Assembly (NCBI RefSeq): GCF_014218725.1
Contig: NZ_JABBJE010000004.1
Span: 124,001 to 188,000 of the forward strand
Direction: 5' to 3'
DNA: 64,000 bases
Source of the DNA: Brevundimonas huaxiensis
Lineage (GTDB): Bacteria; Pseudomonadota; Alphaproteobacteria; Caulobacterales; Caulobacteraceae
The notes under the pieces were generated by a model, which made no database searches, had not been told where the DNA came from, and saw only the letters and a program-made list of their open reading frames with translations. Shown here one piece after another: positions 34,297 to 44,235 of this stretch (positions within the stretch are counted from its first letter, which is position 1; every line of letters begins with the position of its first letter). The translations under genes were made by a program, and so were the position numbers.

Positions 34297-34932
34297 TCAG
34301 GCCTTGCCGTCGAAGGCCTGACCGTCGGCGGCGGGGGCGGCGCCATAGGGGTTGGGAGCCTGGGCGCCGGATCCCTTGGCGGCGACGACCACCATGGCAG
34401 GGCGGACGGTGCGACCGAACAGTTCGAAGCCGGACTGCATGGTCTGGAGCACCGCTCCGCCGGGCACCGTGTCCGAAGGCTGCTCCATCATCGCCTGGTG
34501 CAGGTGCGGGTTGAAGGCCTCGCCGGCCTGTGGCGCGACGCGCTTCAGGCCGTTGGCGTCGAAGGCTTGCAGCAGGGCCTTTTGCGTCAATTCCAGCCCG
34601 GTCACCAGACCGGCGGTCGCGCCCTCGGCGTCCTTGGGCGCAGCCATCAAGGCGCGTTCCAGATTGTCGGCCACCCCCAGCAGGTCCTTGGCGAAGCGCT
34701 GGATGGCGAAGGCGCGCGCGTCGTTCTGCTGCGTCTCCGAGCGGCGCTTCAGATTCTCCATCTCGGCGGCGACGCGCAGGGCGCGATCTTTCCATTCGTC
34801 ACGCTCGGCGATCACGGCGTCCAGCGGCGCCAGATCGTCTGACGGCTGGGCGTCCAGGCCGTGTTCGGCGTTGGTTTCGGCCATGTCGGCGTCCACGGCG
34901 TTCATTTCGTCGTTAAGGGGCTTGTCGCTCAC
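34297..34932 (-). CDS. grpE: nucleotide exchange factor GrpE
   Basis: GrpE releases ADP from DnaK. The 211-residue protein has an acidic N-terminal tail, a long coiled coil (about 40-100, with [16 protein letters not shown]) and the C-terminal beta domain ([21 protein letters not shown], RPAMVVVA). It ends with an Ala/Pro-rich tail. The ATG overlaps the hrcA stop by ATGA, so it is coupled to the heat-shock repressor gene. Confidence 0.95.
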   Translation of the reverse strand: MSDKPLNDEMNAVDADMAETNAEHGLDAQPSDDLAPLDAVIAERDEWKDRALRVAAEMENLKRRSETQQNDARAFAIQRFAKDLLGVADNLERALMAAPKDAEGATAGLVTGLELTQKALLQAFDANGLKRVAPQAGEAFNPHLHQAMMEQPSDTVPGGAVLQTMQSGFELFGRTVRPAMVVVAAKGSGAQAPNPYGAAPAADGQAFDGKA

Positions 34933-36041
34933 TTGTCGTTCCCGTCCAGCATCCGGCCCAGCACCCGGGCGGTATAGTCCACCAACGGAATGACACGGGC
35001 GTAGTTCAGTCTTGCGGGGCCTATCACGCCGATGGCGCCCAGAACCCGCTGTCGGCCGCTCATATAGGGCGCCGCGATCACGGCGGAACCCGAAAGTGAA
35101 AACAACCGTGTCTCCGCGCCGATGAAAATGCGCACGCCCTGGGCCGCATCGACGCCGTCCAGCAGGCCGATCAGCTGTTCCTTCTGCTCCAGATCGTCGA
35201 ACAGGACGCGGACCCGCTCCAGATCCGCCAGGCCTTCGCGGTCCTGAAGCAGGTTGGCGCGACCTCGCACGATCAGGGCGCGCTCGCGGTCGGCGCCGCC
35301 GGACCAGGCGGCGAATCCGTCCTCGACCAAGCGGGCGGCGGTCTGGTCCAGTTCTCGCCGGGCGATTTCCAGCTCTTGCGTCATCTCGCGCCGGGCGTCG
35401 GCGAAGGGTCGGCCGCGCAGGCGGGCGTTCAGAAAGTTGGAGGCCTCAACCAGCGTCGAGGGCGTGACCCCGGCCGACAGGGTCATGATTCGGTTCTCGA
35501 CCGTGCCGTCGTCAGCGACGATGACCGCCAGGGCCTGGTCCCCGCCCAGGGCGACGAACTCGACGTGCTTGACGCCGGAATCGCGCACGGGGCTGGACAC
35601 GACGCCTGCGCCGCCGGCCAGGCCCGACAAGAGGTTCGACGCCTCATCCAGCGCCGCCTCGAAGTTCCGACCGCGCCCCGCCAGCCGCCCGTCGATCTCG
35701 AGACGCTCTTCCTTGGTGAGGTCGCCGACTTCCAAGAGGCCGTCCACGAACAGGCGCAGGCCCGCGTGGGTCGGGATCCGCCCGGCCGAGGTGTGTGGCG
35801 CGGCCAAGAGGCCCGCGAGGGTCAGATCCTGCATGGTGTTGCGGATCGAGGCGGGCGACAGGGCGATCCCGCCCAGCGACAGGGTCCGCGACCCGACCGG
35901 CTCGCCGGTCTCCAGATAGCTTTCCACGATGCGACGGAAGATGTCGCGCGCCCGCGCATCCAGCCCCGCCAGACCCGCGAGGGCCAGATTCGGGGATGGG
36001 CCGGCGTCGAACGGCGGGTTTTTCGGGGCATACAGGCTCAC
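34929..36041 (-). CDS. hrcA: heat-inducible transcription repressor HrcA
   Basis: HrcA represses groESL and related heat-shock genes through CIRCE operators. With a GTG start at 36041 the protein has 370 residues: an N-terminal winged helix ([34 protein letters not shown]), a GAF-like core and a C-terminal [15 protein letters not shown] dimerisation segment. The open frame extends to 36131, but that would run into rph. No strong Shine-Dalgarno site precedes the GTG, so the start is uncertain. I see no CIRCE element in the 60-base gap to rph, so it does not look autoregulated through CIRCE here. Confidence 0.9.
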   Translation of the reverse strand: MSLYAPKNPPFDAGPSPNLALAGLAGLDARARDIFRRIVESYLETGEPVGSRTLSLGGIALSPASIRNTMQDLTLAGLLAAPHTSAGRIPTHAGLRLFVDGLLEVGDLTKEERLEIDGRLAGRGRNFEAALDEASNLLSGLAGGAGVVSSPVRDSGVKHVEFVALGGDQALAVIVADDGTVENRIMTLSAGVTPSTLVEASNFLNARLRGRPFADARREMTQELEIARRELDQTAARLVEDGFAAWSGGADRERALIVRGRANLLQDREGLADLERVRVLFDDLEQKEQLIGLLDGVDAAQGVRIFIGAETRLFSLSGSAVIAAPYMSGRQRVLGAIGVIGPARLNYARVIPLVDYTARVLGRMLDGNDK

Positions 36042-36101
36042 GGTTTCAGGATAAGCACCGCCGCCACAGCTTCCAAGGTCAGACTTCCAAGGACCCTTCC
36101 C

Positions 36102-36827
36102 ATGCGCCATTCGCAACGCACCGACGATCAACTGCGTCCCGTCACCATCGAGACCGGCGTCAACCGCTATGCCGAGGGTTCGTGCCTAATCAGCTTCGGC
36201 AACACCAAGGTGCTGGTGACCGCCTCGATCGAGGACAAGGTGCCGGGCTGGATGCGCAACTCGGGCCAGGGATGGGTAACCGCCGAATATGGCATGCTGC
36301 CCCGCGCCACCCACACACGCGGGCGCCGTGAAGCCGCCGCCGGCAAACAGTCGGGCCGCACGCAAGAGATCCAGCGATTGATCGGCCGCTCCCTGCGCGC
36401 CGTGGTGGACCTGAAGGCGCTCGGCGAACGTCAGGTGCTGATCGACTGCGACGTCATCCAGGCCGACGGCGGCACCCGCACGGCGTCAATCACCGGCGCC
36501 TGGGTCGCCATGAGCGTGGCCCTGAATTATCTGCGCGACGAGGGCGTGCTGAAGGCCGACCCGATCACGGATCAGGTGGCGGCCGTGTCGTGCGGCGTCT
36601 GCGACGGCGTGCCGGTGCTGGACCTGGATTACGAAGAGGATTCCGAGGCCGAGGCGGATTCGAACTTCGTCCTGACTGGCTCGGGCCAGATCGTCGAGGT
36701 CCAGGCCACGGGCGAGAAGCGCGGCTTCTCGCGCGCCGAGTTTGACCGGCTCTTCTCGCTGGCCGAGACCGGCTGCACCGAACTGTTCGCCCTGCAGAAG
36801 GCGGCCCTGGCGGCGGTGAAGCGATAG
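36102..36827 (+). CDS. rph: ribonuclease PH
   Basis: RNase PH trims tRNA 3-prime ends phosphorolytically. At 241 residues the length is typical. Conserved segments are [61 protein letters not shown] and [22 protein letters not shown] 36102 has AAGGA upstream. It is divergent from hrcA, a conserved pairing in alphaproteobacteria. The usual neighbour rdgB is absent; a lipoprotein gene follows. Confidence 0.96.
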   Translation: MRHSQRTDDQLRPVTIETGVNRYAEGSCLISFGNTKVLVTASIEDKVPGWMRNSGQGWVTAEYGMLPRATHTRGRREAAAGKQSGRTQEIQRLIGRSLRAVVDLKALGERQVLIDCDVIQADGGTRTASITGAWVAMSVALNYLRDEGVLKADPITDQVAAVSCGVCDGVPVLDLDYEEDSEAEADSNFVLTGSGQIVEVQATGEKRGFSRAEFDRLFSLAETGCTELFALQKAALAAVKR

Positions 36828-36891
36828 GGGGTTTCACCTCGGGGCGGGGACGGGCATCCTCGCCCGGTCAGTCTTGACCGGAGACAAGTCG

Positions 36892-37353
36892 ATGCGTCGA
36901 TCCCCCTGGCTTTCGATGGCCGCCTGCGTTGTGTTGATGGCCGGATGTCAGCGCGCTGATCCAGCCGATCAGCCTGCGTCCGGAGACACTGCGGCACGCA
37001 GCGACGTCATCGACGCGGTTCCATTGGCGCCCGACGCCCCGCCGCCTGCCGCGCCCGCCAAGCCGGCTGCTGCGGAGAAGGAAGCGACCAAACCGGCCGA
37101 GGACGTCGAGGCCAGCATTCCCGAAGGACCGGACATGCCCGCCCAGCCGGTTCCGGTCAGCGAGGTCCCCTGCCGCGACGCCATCGGCGCCGCCGCCTCG
37201 GCCCGGTTGGTCGAGCGCTGCATCCAGGTCAGCCCGGCGACCCGACCGCCCTGCAACGCCGCCAATCCTTGCGACCTGATCCAAGGGGAGATCGACCGAT
37301 CCTGCAAACTGTGGGAACGCGACGGCGACCCGCCGGCGGCATGCAAGCCCTAG
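36892..37353 (+). CDS. small cysteine-rich lipoprotein of unknown function
   Basis: The 153-residue protein starts at ATG 36892 with GGAG 8 bases upstream. The signal ends in lipobox LMAGC (Cys19). A long Ala/Pro/Glu-rich linker (about 25-90) leads to a compact C-terminal region with six cysteines ([37 protein letters not shown]), probably disulfide-bonded in the periplasm. I do not recognise the family. It converges on glmM with overlapping stop codons. Confidence 0.75.
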   Translation: MRRSPWLSMAACVVLMAGCQRADPADQPASGDTAARSDVIDAVPLAPDAPPPAAPAKPAAAEKEATKPAEDVEASIPEGPDMPAQPVPVSEVPCRDAIGAAASARLVERCIQVSPATRPPCNAANPCDLIQGEIDRSCKLWERDGDPPAACKP

Positions 37354-38696
37354 GCTGAGCGCACCGCGCCCGCGACATCGGCCACCACCCGCTTGACCAG
37401 CGCCTCGTCGTCGCCCTCGGCCATGACGCGGATCAGCTTTTCCGTGCCCGAGGGACGCACCAGCAGCCGTCCCTGACCGCTCAGGGCCGCTTCGGCCTCG
37501 GCGATGGCGGCCTTGACCGTGTCGGTCTCCAGCGGCTTGTCGGCGGTGAAGCGGACGTTCTCCAGCTTCTGCGGCACGGGATCGAACTGACGGGCCAGTT
37601 CGCTCATCGGCTTGCCGGATTCGACCAGGACGGCCAGCACCTGCAGCGCCGCCATCAGGCCGTCGCCGGTGGTGGCGTGGTCGTGCAGGATGATGTGGCC
37701 CGACTGCTCGCCGCCGATGTTGAAGCCGCCTTCGCGCATCCGTTCCATGACATAGCGGTCGCCGACCTTGGTCCGCTCCAGCGTCAGGCCTTCGGACTTG
37801 AGTTTGCGCTCCAGCCCCAGGTTGGACATGACGGTGGCCACCACGCCCCCGCCGGTTAGGAGGCCGCGCCTCGCCCAGTCCAGCCCGACCAAGGCCATGA
37901 TCTGATCGCCGTCCACGACCCGACCCGTCTCGTCGCAGATGATCAGTCGGTCGGCGTCGCCGTCCAGGGCGATGCCGATGTCGGCGCGATAGCGTTTGAC
38001 CGCATCGGCCAGGGTCGCCGGATGGGTCGAGCCGCACTCGGCGTTGATGTTGGTGCCGTTTGGGGTCACGCCCACGGGGAAGACTTCGGCGCCCAGTTCG
38101 AACAGGGTGGTCGGCGCGACCTTGTAGCCGGCGCCGTTAGCGCAATCGACGGCGATGCGCAGGCCTTGCAACGTCAGCCGCTTGGGGAAGGCCTGTTTGG
38201 CGATCTCGATATAGCGAGCCTGGGCGTCGTCGATGCGTTTGACCCGGCCTAGCTTGTTTGATGGCGCCAAGTCCTTATCCAGGCCCTCGTCCATCATGGC
38301 CTCGATCTTCATTTCGATCTCGTCCGACAGCTTGTAGCCGTCCGGTCCGAACAGCTTGATGCCGTTATCGGCATAGTCGTTGTGCGAGGCCGAAATCATC
38401 ACGCCCAGATCGGCCCGCATCGACCGGGTCAGCATGGCCACGCCCGGGGTCGGCACGGGCCCGAAGGTGCGCACGTCCATTCCGACCGAAGCAAACCCGG
38501 CGACAAGGGCCGGCTCGATCGTATAGCCGGACAGACGCGTATCCTTGCCGATCACCACCAGATGGCGACGATCGTCGTCGGTGCGGAACAGTTTCCCGGC
38601 CGCCAGACCCACACGCAGCGCGACCTCGGCCGTCATCGGATAGGTGTTGGCGCGGCCACGAATGCCGTCGGTGCCGAAGTATTTTCTGTCGCCCAA
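37350..38696 (-). CDS. glmM: phosphoglucosamine mutase
   Basis: GlmM converts glucosamine 6-phosphate to glucosamine 1-phosphate for UDP-GlcNAc. The 448-residue protein opens with [13 protein letters not shown] (5-17), has the phosphoserine loop [12 protein letters not shown] (Ser104), the metal loop DGDADR and the C-terminal phosphate-binding [12 protein letters not shown]. It is divergent from glmS, which makes its substrate, so both share the 161-base control region at 38697-38857. Confidence 0.96.
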   Translation of the reverse strand: MGDRKYFGTDGIRGRANTYPMTAEVALRVGLAAGKLFRTDDDRRHLVVIGKDTRLSGYTIEPALVAGFASVGMDVRTFGPVPTPGVAMLTRSMRADLGVMISASHNDYADNGIKLFGPDGYKLSDEIEMKIEAMMDEGLDKDLAPSNKLGRVKRIDDAQARYIEIAKQAFPKRLTLQGLRIAVDCANGAGYKVAPTTLFELGAEVFPVGVTPNGTNINAECGSTHPATLADAVKRYRADIGIALDGDADRLIICDETGRVVDGDQIMALVGLDWARRGLLTGGGVVATVMSNLGLERKLKSEGLTLERTKVGDRYVMERMREGGFNIGGEQSGHIILHDHATTGDGLMAALQVLAVLVESGKPMSELARQFDPVPQKLENVRFTADKPLETDTVKAAIAEAEAALSGQGRLLVRPSGTEKLIRVMAEGDDEALVKRVVADVAGAVRSA

Positions 38697-38709
38697 GGCC
38701 TGGTCCTTT

Positions 38710-38737
38710 GTTTCGGGTAACGTTCCGAAACCCCTTT
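38710..38737. promoter_or_regulatory. hairpin with T-tract in the glmM/glmS divergent region
   Basis: GTTTCGG (38710-38716) pairs perfectly with CCGAAAC (38725-38731) and is followed on the plus strand by CCCTTTTTT. It looks like an intrinsic terminator for rightward transcripts, or on the minus strand a hairpin in the glmM leader directly upstream of its start region. No gene ends here that would need a terminator. Confidence 0.5.
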
Positions 38738-38857
38738 TTTGATGCGGCCCGCCTTAAGATTGCATAGACGGCCGATGGGGCTTGATGTGTGGCTTAGCCC
38801 CGGATCGCCGCCAGTGCAAAGCGGCGCCCTTTTCCTGACTTCTCGGAGCCTTCGCTC

Positions 38858-40672
38858 ATGTGCGGCATCATCGGCGTCACCGGCAACGGACCTGTCGTTC
38901 CCCGGCTGATCGACAGCCTGAAACGACTGGAGTACCGCGGCTATGATTCCGCTGGCGTCGCTGCAGTCGTGGACGGCTCGGTCGAGCGCCGCCGCGCCAA
39001 GGGCAAGATCCGCAATCTGGAAGCCGTCCTGGCCGAGGATCCGATGACGGCGACGGTCGGTATCGGCCATACGCGCTGGGCGACCCACGGCGCCCCCACG
39101 ACCGAGAACGCCCACCCACACAAGGCTGGGCGCGTCACTTTGGTCCACAACGGCATCATCGAGAACTTCGCCGAACTGAAGGCCGAACTGGCCGCCGAGG
39201 GCCATGTCTTCGAAAGCCAGACCGATACCGAGGTCATCGCCCACCTGCTGGACGCCGAACTGAATACGGGTCGTGCGCCGCTGGAGGCGTTCAAGGCGAC
39301 GCTCGACCGGCTGACCGGCGCCTATGCCCTGGCGGTGCTGATCGACGGGACGGACGACCTGATCCTGGGCGCGCGACGCGGCAGCCCCCTGGTGGTCGGC
39401 TGGGGCGAGGACGAGATGTATCTGGGCTCGGATGCGCTCGCGGTCGGTCCGTTCACGCAGAAGATTTCCTATCTGGAAGAGGGCGATTACGTCGCCGTGA
39501 CCAAGGCCGGCGCCCAGATGTTCGACGTGGCGGGCAATCCCGTCGAGCGTGCGATCGTTCAGGTCTCGGCCTCCTCGGCCATGGTCGAGAAGGGCGAATA
39601 TCGCCACTTCATGGAAAAGGAGATCCATGAACAGCCCGACAGCGTCCAGCACACCCTGTCGGAATATCTCGACCTGGTGACGGGCAAGGCCAAGACTAAT
39701 CCCGTCGATTTCGCCGCCATCGACCGCATCCAGATCGTCGCCTGCGGCACCGCCTTCTACGCCGGCCAGATCGGCCGCTACGCGTTCGAGAAGCTCGCCG
39801 GCCTGCCCTGCGACGTCGAAATCGCGTCCGAGTTTCGCTATCGCTCGCCTGCCGTGTCGCCCAAGACGCTGGCGGTCGCCGTCAGCCAGTCGGGGGAGAC
39901 AGCCGACACCCTGGCCAGCCTGACCTGGTGCAAGGCGCAGGGGTTGAACACCGCCGCCGTCGTCAATGTTCACTCGTCCTCGATGGCGCGCGAAGCCGCC
40001 GTCCTGTGGCCCACCCATGCCGGGCCCGAGATCGGCGTCGCCTCGACCAAGGCGTTCACCGCCCAGGTCGCGGCCCTGCTGGCCCTGGCCGTGGCGGCCG
40101 GCGTGGCGCGCGGCCGGATCGATGCTGCGACCGAGGCAGAACTGGTCAAGGCTCTGTTCGAAAGCCCGCGCCTGATCGCCGAGGCCTTGACGATGGGCGA
40201 CAGCATCCGCGCCGTGACCCACGATCTGTCAAAGGCGGACGACGTCCTGTTCCTGGGGCGCGGGGCCATGTTCCCGCTGGCGATGGAAGGCGCGCTGAAG
40301 CTGAAGGAGATCAGCTATATCCACGCCGAGGGCTATGCCGCCGGAGAGTTGAAACACGGCCCCATCGCCCTGATCGATGAAGAGACCCCGACCATCGCCC
40401 TGGCTCCGCTGGACGACGTGTTCGAAAAGACCGCGTCCAACCTGCAGGAGGTCGCCGCGCGCGGCGGTCCGGTCATCATGATCTCGCCGGAAAAGGCCCC
40501 CGATCCGCACGGCGCCGGCATTCGCCGCATCCACGCCCCCGACTGCCACCCGCTGATCGCGCCCCTGGTCTATGCCGTGCCGGTGCAGCTGCTGGCCTAT
40601 TACACCGCCGTCCAGAAGGGCACCGACGTCGATCAGCCCCGCAACCTGGCCAAATCCGTCACGGTCGAATAG
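38858..40672 (+). CDS. glmS: glutamine-fructose-6-phosphate aminotransferase (isomerising)
   Basis: GlmS makes glucosamine 6-phosphate from fructose 6-phosphate and glutamine, the first step to UDP-GlcNAc. The 604-residue protein has the Ntn glutaminase domain with nucleophile Cys2 (MCGIIGVTG), THGAPTTENAHPH and EDEMYLGSDA, two SIS domains (ACGTAFYAG; SQSGETADTLASL), and the conserved end PRNLAKSVTVE. No glmS ribozyme-like leader is visible. Its 3-prime end overlaps the convergent Crp/Fnr-like gene by 40 bases. Confidence 0.96.
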   Translation: MCGIIGVTGNGPVVPRLIDSLKRLEYRGYDSAGVAAVVDGSVERRRAKGKIRNLEAVLAEDPMTATVGIGHTRWATHGAPTTENAHPHKAGRVTLVHNGIIENFAELKAELAAEGHVFESQTDTEVIAHLLDAELNTGRAPLEAFKATLDRLTGAYALAVLIDGTDDLILGARRGSPLVVGWGEDEMYLGSDALAVGPFTQKISYLEEGDYVAVTKAGAQMFDVAGNPVERAIVQVSASSAMVEKGEYRHFMEKEIHEQPDSVQHTLSEYLDLVTGKAKTNPVDFAAIDRIQIVACGTAFYAGQIGRYAFEKLAGLPCDVEIASEFRYRSPAVSPKTLAVAVSQSGETADTLASLTWCKAQGLNTAAVVNVHSSSMAREAAVLWPTHAGPEIGVASTKAFTAQVAALLALAVAAGVARGRIDAATEAELVKALFESPRLIAEALTMGDSIRAVTHDLSKADDVLFLGRGAMFPLAMEGALKLKEISYIHAEGYAAGELKHGPIALIDEETPTIALAPLDDVFEKTASNLQEVAARGGPVIMISPEKAPDPHGAGIRRIHAPDCHPLIAPLVYAVPVQLLAYYTAVQKGTDVDQPRNLAKSVTVE

Positions 40673-41301
40673 GCCGCGTCGGTCATCCGCCGCAGTTCGT
40701 CTGCATCGGTGATCTCAATGCTGCCGCGCCGCAGCCGCACGGCGCCGGCGGCGCAAAGTTCGGTGCAGGCGGTCGATATGCTGGCGCGTCGCACGGCCAT
40801 CAGATGCGACAGCTCGGTTTGACGAAGGGCCAGGACGTCGCCTCCCTTTCGGTCGTGAACGTCGAGCAAGAGGGCGGCCAGGCGCTGGCTGACTTTTAAT
40901 GTGGCGTGGCGCGACAGCTCAGCCTGAAGGGCGATGTTGCGACGGCGTAGATCAGTCAACGTCATCTCGACCAGACTGTCGCGATCGATCTTTTGCCCCA
41001 GTTTGCGAGCAGAGACGGTCAGGTATCGTCCGGCCGTCAACCAGACGGCCGACTCCGGCTCACACCCGCCCAATACAGCGTCGAAGTTGATCACATCGTC
41101 GCTGGACGCCAGCCCCTGCGACAGGGCGCCGTCGGGCCCGATCCGCGCCAGGACGCCGGACAAAATCAGCGTGACGACAGCCTCGCCATTCTGCGTCGTT
41201 GAGGTTCGCGCACCAGCCTCGGCGAAGAAGGCGTCGCCTTCGTCGAGGCCCTGCACCGCTAGGGCGGACAACAGGGCGTGGGCGAGGTTGGACTGGGACA
41301 T
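40633..41301 (-). CDS. Crp/Fnr-like transcriptional regulator (second of a pair)
   Basis: Starting at ATG 41301 (222 residues) this protein has a degenerate cyclic-nucleotide-binding-type N-terminal domain (about 35-110; no canonical FGE or RxS cAMP-contact motif), a dimerisation helix and a C-terminal helix-turn-helix (LRQTELSHLMAVRRASISTACTELCAAGAV region, with RRGSIEI wing). The last 14 residues are antisense to the conserved glmS C-terminus, so the tail is probably an accident of convergence. It follows a second Crp/Fnr-like gene after 52 bases on the same strand. The effector and targets are unknown. Confidence 0.8.
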   Translation of the reverse strand: MSQSNLAHALLSALAVQGLDEGDAFFAEAGARTSTTQNGEAVVTLILSGVLARIGPDGALSQGLASSDDVINFDAVLGGCEPESAVWLTAGRYLTVSARKLGQKIDRDSLVEMTLTDLRRRNIALQAELSRHATLKVSQRLAALLLDVHDRKGGDVLALRQTELSHLMAVRRASISTACTELCAAGAVRLRRGSIEITDADELRRMTDAAYSTVTDLARLRG

Positions 41302-41353
41302 GCCCCGTCTAGACGGCCGATCGCCGTTCGGTGCGATAACATGCGTTAAGCGC

Positions 41354-42097
41354 TCAGACGGGCTCGCATTGCAAACGCAGATAGGTGGGATCGAACTCGG
41401 CAATCTCCGCCAGACGACGCCAGTCGAGGATATCGATCCGCCCCCCCGACCAGGCGACGACGCCTTCGCTGCGGAGCTCGGAAATCAGGCGGCTGACATG
41501 GACGGTTGAAAGGCCGAGCGCGTCACCCAAGGTCGTTTGCGTCAGCGGGAGGTCAAAGGTCAGATCGCCCGTCTGGCCGACGGCCTGAAGGCGCAGGTAG
41601 AGCTCGCAAACCAGATGCGCCAGATGGCCCAGGCCGCTGCGCCGGCCCATGGCCACCAACCATTGTCGATGGATGGCGGCGTCGATGATGGTGTCCAGCC
41701 AAAGCAGTCGGCCCAAGTGTGGATGTCTTTCGGTGATGTCGATCAACCCGCTGTGCGGCGCTTCTGCGATCACGCAATCGGTCAGGGCGACGACGCCGTG
41801 ATCCATCTGTTTCATCAACAGGCTGTGCAGGTCGATGAAGTCGCCCGACACATTGATTTCCGTGATCTGACGCGACCCGTCCTCCAGCGTGGAATACCGC
41901 GCGGAAAAGCCGGAGATCAGAAGGGTGCTGTGCAGCGGGCGGGTGTGCTCGCGCACGATATCGGATCCGGCGGAGACGGTTTTAGGTGCATCGAGCACAG
42001 CGCTCAACGCATCGATTTCTTCGGGATTGAGCCTGTCCCGAAGAGACAACTTGTCGACCAAGGTGGTGATTTTTGAGACGCTGCCAGCCTTGGTCAT
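41354..42097 (-). CDS. Crp/Fnr-like transcriptional regulator (first of a pair)
   Basis: This 247-residue regulator has a cupin-like sensor domain (about 40-130, LISGFSARYSTLEDGSRQITEI, GDFIDLHSLL) and a Crp-type winged helix (LTQTTLGDALGLSTVHVSRLISEL, then WSGGRIDILDW). It lacks Fnr-type clustered cysteines, so it is not an oxygen-sensing iron-sulfur Fnr. ATG 42097 overlaps the TGA of the DUF6894 gene (TGATG), so the two are translationally coupled; a GTG one codon earlier is also possible. It resembles the alphaproteobacterial Crp/Fnr subgroup of stress regulators. Confidence 0.85.
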   Translation of the reverse strand: MTKAGSVSKITTLVDKLSLRDRLNPEEIDALSAVLDAPKTVSAGSDIVREHTRPLHSTLLISGFSARYSTLEDGSRQITEINVSGDFIDLHSLLMKQMDHGVVALTDCVIAEAPHSGLIDITERHPHLGRLLWLDTIIDAAIHRQWLVAMGRRSGLGHLAHLVCELYLRLQAVGQTGDLTFDLPLTQTTLGDALGLSTVHVSRLISELRSEGVVAWSGGRIDILDWRRLAEIAEFDPTYLRLQCEPV

Positions 42098-42357
42098 CAC
42101 GCGTCCCCCGCCAATGTCCAGCCCTCGGGCGCCTGATCGGACGCGGATGCCGTGACGCTGACCACCGTTTGCCCCTCGTCATCCGTGACGATGACGCTGA
42201 AGGCGCGGGTCGTCCAGAACGATGCGCCCCGATACCGCAGGATTTCGCCCAGTACGGCGACGGCTTCCTCGCGGGCCGCGTCAACGCTCCTCAGTTCCTC
42301 GCCCTGATCGTCACGGATGCAATCTCCGTTCTGGGTATGGAAAAAGTAGCGCGGCAA
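42097..42357 (-). CDS. DUF6894 family small protein
   Basis: This 86-residue protein opens with PRYFFHTQNGDCIRDDQGEEL, the pattern of the small alphaproteobacterial DUF6894 proteins of unknown function, and ends with a short beta-rich segment. The start codon is TTG at 42357 with AGGAGG 5 bases upstream; that Shine-Dalgarno site is buried in a hairpin (42359-42388). It leads a three-gene set with two Crp/Fnr-like regulators, the first being coupled to it. The DUF6894 label is from recognition of the N-terminal motif. Confidence 0.75.
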   Translation of the reverse strand: MPRYFFHTQNGDCIRDDQGEELRSVDAAREEAVAVLGEILRYRGASFWTTRAFSVIVTDDEGQTVVSVTASASDQAPEGWTLAGDA

Positions 42358-42388
42358 TCTTCCCTCCTGGCCTCAGCCGAGAGGGAAG
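42355..42388 (-). promoter_or_regulatory. Shine-Dalgarno-sequestering hairpin before the DUF6894/Crp genes
   Basis: On the minus strand CTTCCCTC pairs perfectly with GAGGGAAG around a 14-base loop. The downstream arm contains most of the AGGAGGGAAG ribosome site used by the TTG start at 42357. Pairing would hide the ribosome site, so translation may depend on melting of the stem, for example by heat, a protein or a ligand. Confidence 0.6.
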
Positions 42389-42442
42389 CGGTCACGAAGC
42401 GCTTTGGTTCAGTCCACGTGGCTAATCGTCTGCCAGAGATCC

Positions 42443-43336
42443 TTATTGCGCTGCGCCACTACGCGCTTTGAATAGGTCCAACGCCATGTCCAGGTACTGC
42501 CCATATCGGCTGCCTCCGAATTTGGCGGTCAGCGCTGCAAATTCGTCGATGGATATGAAGCCTTTTTCAAGTGCGATCTCTTCCAAGCAGGCAATTTTAA
42601 AGCCCTGCCGTTTCTCGAGAATCCTGATGAACTCGGCCGCCTCCATCAGGCTGTCGGGCGTCCCGGTGTCTAGCCAGGCATAGCCGCGGTCCATGATCTC
42701 AACCGACAACCTGCCCAGTTCAAGATATGTCCGGTTTATGTCCGTGATTTCGAGCTCTCCGCGGGCAGACGGCCGCAGTTGTCTCGCGATATCCACAACA
42801 TCGGCGTCGTAGAAGTAGAGCCCTGTCACGGCCCAATTTGATCTCGGTTGAGCCGGCTTCTCCTCGATGGACAAGGCCCTCATGTTTTCGTCGAACTCGA
42901 CAACCCCATACCGTTGAGGATCATTGACCTGATAAGCGAAGACGGTGCCTCCCGCAGGCTGCATCATCGCCGACGAGAAGAGCTCGGTGATGCCGTGACC
43001 GTAGAAAATGTTGTCGCCGAGGATCAGGGCTGATGGGCTGTCCCCCACGAACTCGGCTCCTATGATATAGGCTTGGGCGAGGCCGTCCGGGCTTGGCTGG
43101 ACAGCATACTGGATTTCAATGCCCCATTGCGATCCGTCGCCGAGCAGGGCCTGAAAGCTGGGCACGTCGCGCGGACTGGAGATGATCAACACCTCGCGTA
43201 TGCCGGCAAGCATCAGTGTCGACAGCGGATAGTAGATCATCGGCTTGTCGTAGACAGGCATCAGTTGCTTCGATGTGACCAGGGTCATTGGATGCAAACG
43301 GGTGCCTGATCCCCCAGCCAAGATAATGCCTTTCAT
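42443..43336 (-). CDS. rfbA: glucose-1-phosphate thymidylyltransferase
   Basis: RfbA makes dTDP-glucose, the first step to dTDP-L-rhamnose. Starting at ATG 43336 the protein has 297 residues with the nucleotidyltransferase signature [16 protein letters not shown], then [17 protein letters not shown], the GDNIFYG metal-binding segment and the [10 protein letters not shown] region. The ATG overlaps the rfbD stop (ATGA). It is the last gene of the rfbC-rfbB-rfbD-rfbA operon. Confidence 0.95.
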   Translation of the reverse strand: MKGIILAGGSGTRLHPMTLVTSKQLMPVYDKPMIYYPLSTLMLAGIREVLIISSPRDVPSFQALLGDGSQWGIEIQYAVQPSPDGLAQAYIIGAEFVGDSPSALILGDNIFYGHGITELFSSAMMQPAGGTVFAYQVNDPQRYGVVEFDENMRALSIEEKPAQPRSNWAVTGLYFYDADVVDIARQLRPSARGELEITDINRTYLELGRLSVEIMDRGYAWLDTGTPDSLMEAAEFIRILEKRQGFKIACLEEIALEKGFISIDEFAALTAKFGGSRYGQYLDMALDLFKARSGAAQ

Positions 43337-44235
43337 GGCATTTTTCCTTCGACTTTCAGTTCCTGGATGATCTCCTGTACGGCCGTCTGCCACGATCGCG
43401 GCTTGATGCCATAGTCGCGGGCCAGCTTATGCGTTGATAGACGCGAATTAGACGGGCGTCGGGCCGGGGTCGGATATTCATACGAGGCTATCGGCTGAAC
43501 CTCAGCAAACGGGCCCCCGACGGCGGCGCTCAAGGCGAAAATCTCGTCGGCCAAACCGGCCCAGGTTGTCTCTCCGGCATTAACGAAATGATAGAGGCCG
43601 GTTGGGGCATCGGCATCCGCGATCATCTTCAAGGTAATGGCTTTCAAAGCCGCAGCGATGTCGCGCGCTGAGGTAGGGCTGCCGTGCTGGTCGCTCACCA
43701 CTCGCAGGAATGGCTGATCGGCAGCGAGCCGCAGCATGGTCTTGAGGAAGTTGGCGCGATGAACGCTCAGAACCCACGCGGTGCGCAGAACGACGGAGCG
43801 CGGATTGCCCGCCAGAACCGCGAGTTCCCCGGCAAGTTTGGAAGCGCCATAGACGCTCAGGGGCCGACTTGAATCAGTCTCGACATAGGCGCCGTTCTTG
43901 GAGCCGTCGAACACATAATCAGTCGATACCTGGATCAGCGGGATACCAAAATTGCGTGTGGTCTCAGCCAGGATCGCCGGCCCCATGGCGTTCGCGGCGA
44001 AGGCTGTGGCGACTGCGGTCTCGGCCATGTCCACGGCTGTGTAGGCCCCGGCGTTGATCACCGCCGAGAATGGCGTGGCGGCGAAAGCAATCTGCACCGA
44101 GTTTGGGTCAGCAAGATCCAGCTCCGTCCGTGCCGGGGCGTGCAGGATGACATGCTCAGGCCAGTCTGCAGATTGAAGTTCAAGACCGACCTGACCGGCG
44201 CCGCCGATGATCAGGATGTGGAGCGGGTCAGCCAT
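43333..44235 (-). CDS. rfbD: dTDP-4-dehydrorhamnose reductase
   Basis: RfbD catalyses the final NAD(P)H-dependent step to dTDP-L-rhamnose. The 300-residue SDR-like protein has [10 protein letters not shown] (11-20), STDYVFDG and the catalytic [11 protein letters not shown]. Its start overlaps the rfbB stop by 8 bases, and its stop overlaps rfbA. Confidence 0.95.
   Translation of the reverse strand: MADPLHILIIGGAGQVGLELQSADWPEHVILHAPARTELDLADPNSVQIAFAATPFSAVINAGAYTAVDMAETAVATAFAANAMGPAILAETTRNFGIPLIQVSTDYVFDGSKNGAYVETDSSRPLSVYGASKLAGELAVLAGNPRSVVLRTAWVLSVHRANFLKTMLRLAADQPFLRVVSDQHGSPTSARDIAAALKAITLKMIADADAPTGLYHFVNAGETTWAGLADEIFALSAAVGGPFAEVQPIASYEYPTPARRPSNSRLSTHKLARDYGIKPRSWQTAVQEIIQELKVEGKMP

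Noticed and set aside
36042..36101. CIRCE operator before hrcA
   Set aside because: No TTAGCACTC/GAGTGCTAA arms or near matches are present in the gap.
38697..38857. glmS ribozyme
   Set aside because: The 161-base gap lacks the ribozyme core, and the ribozyme is typical of Firmicutes, not of this group.
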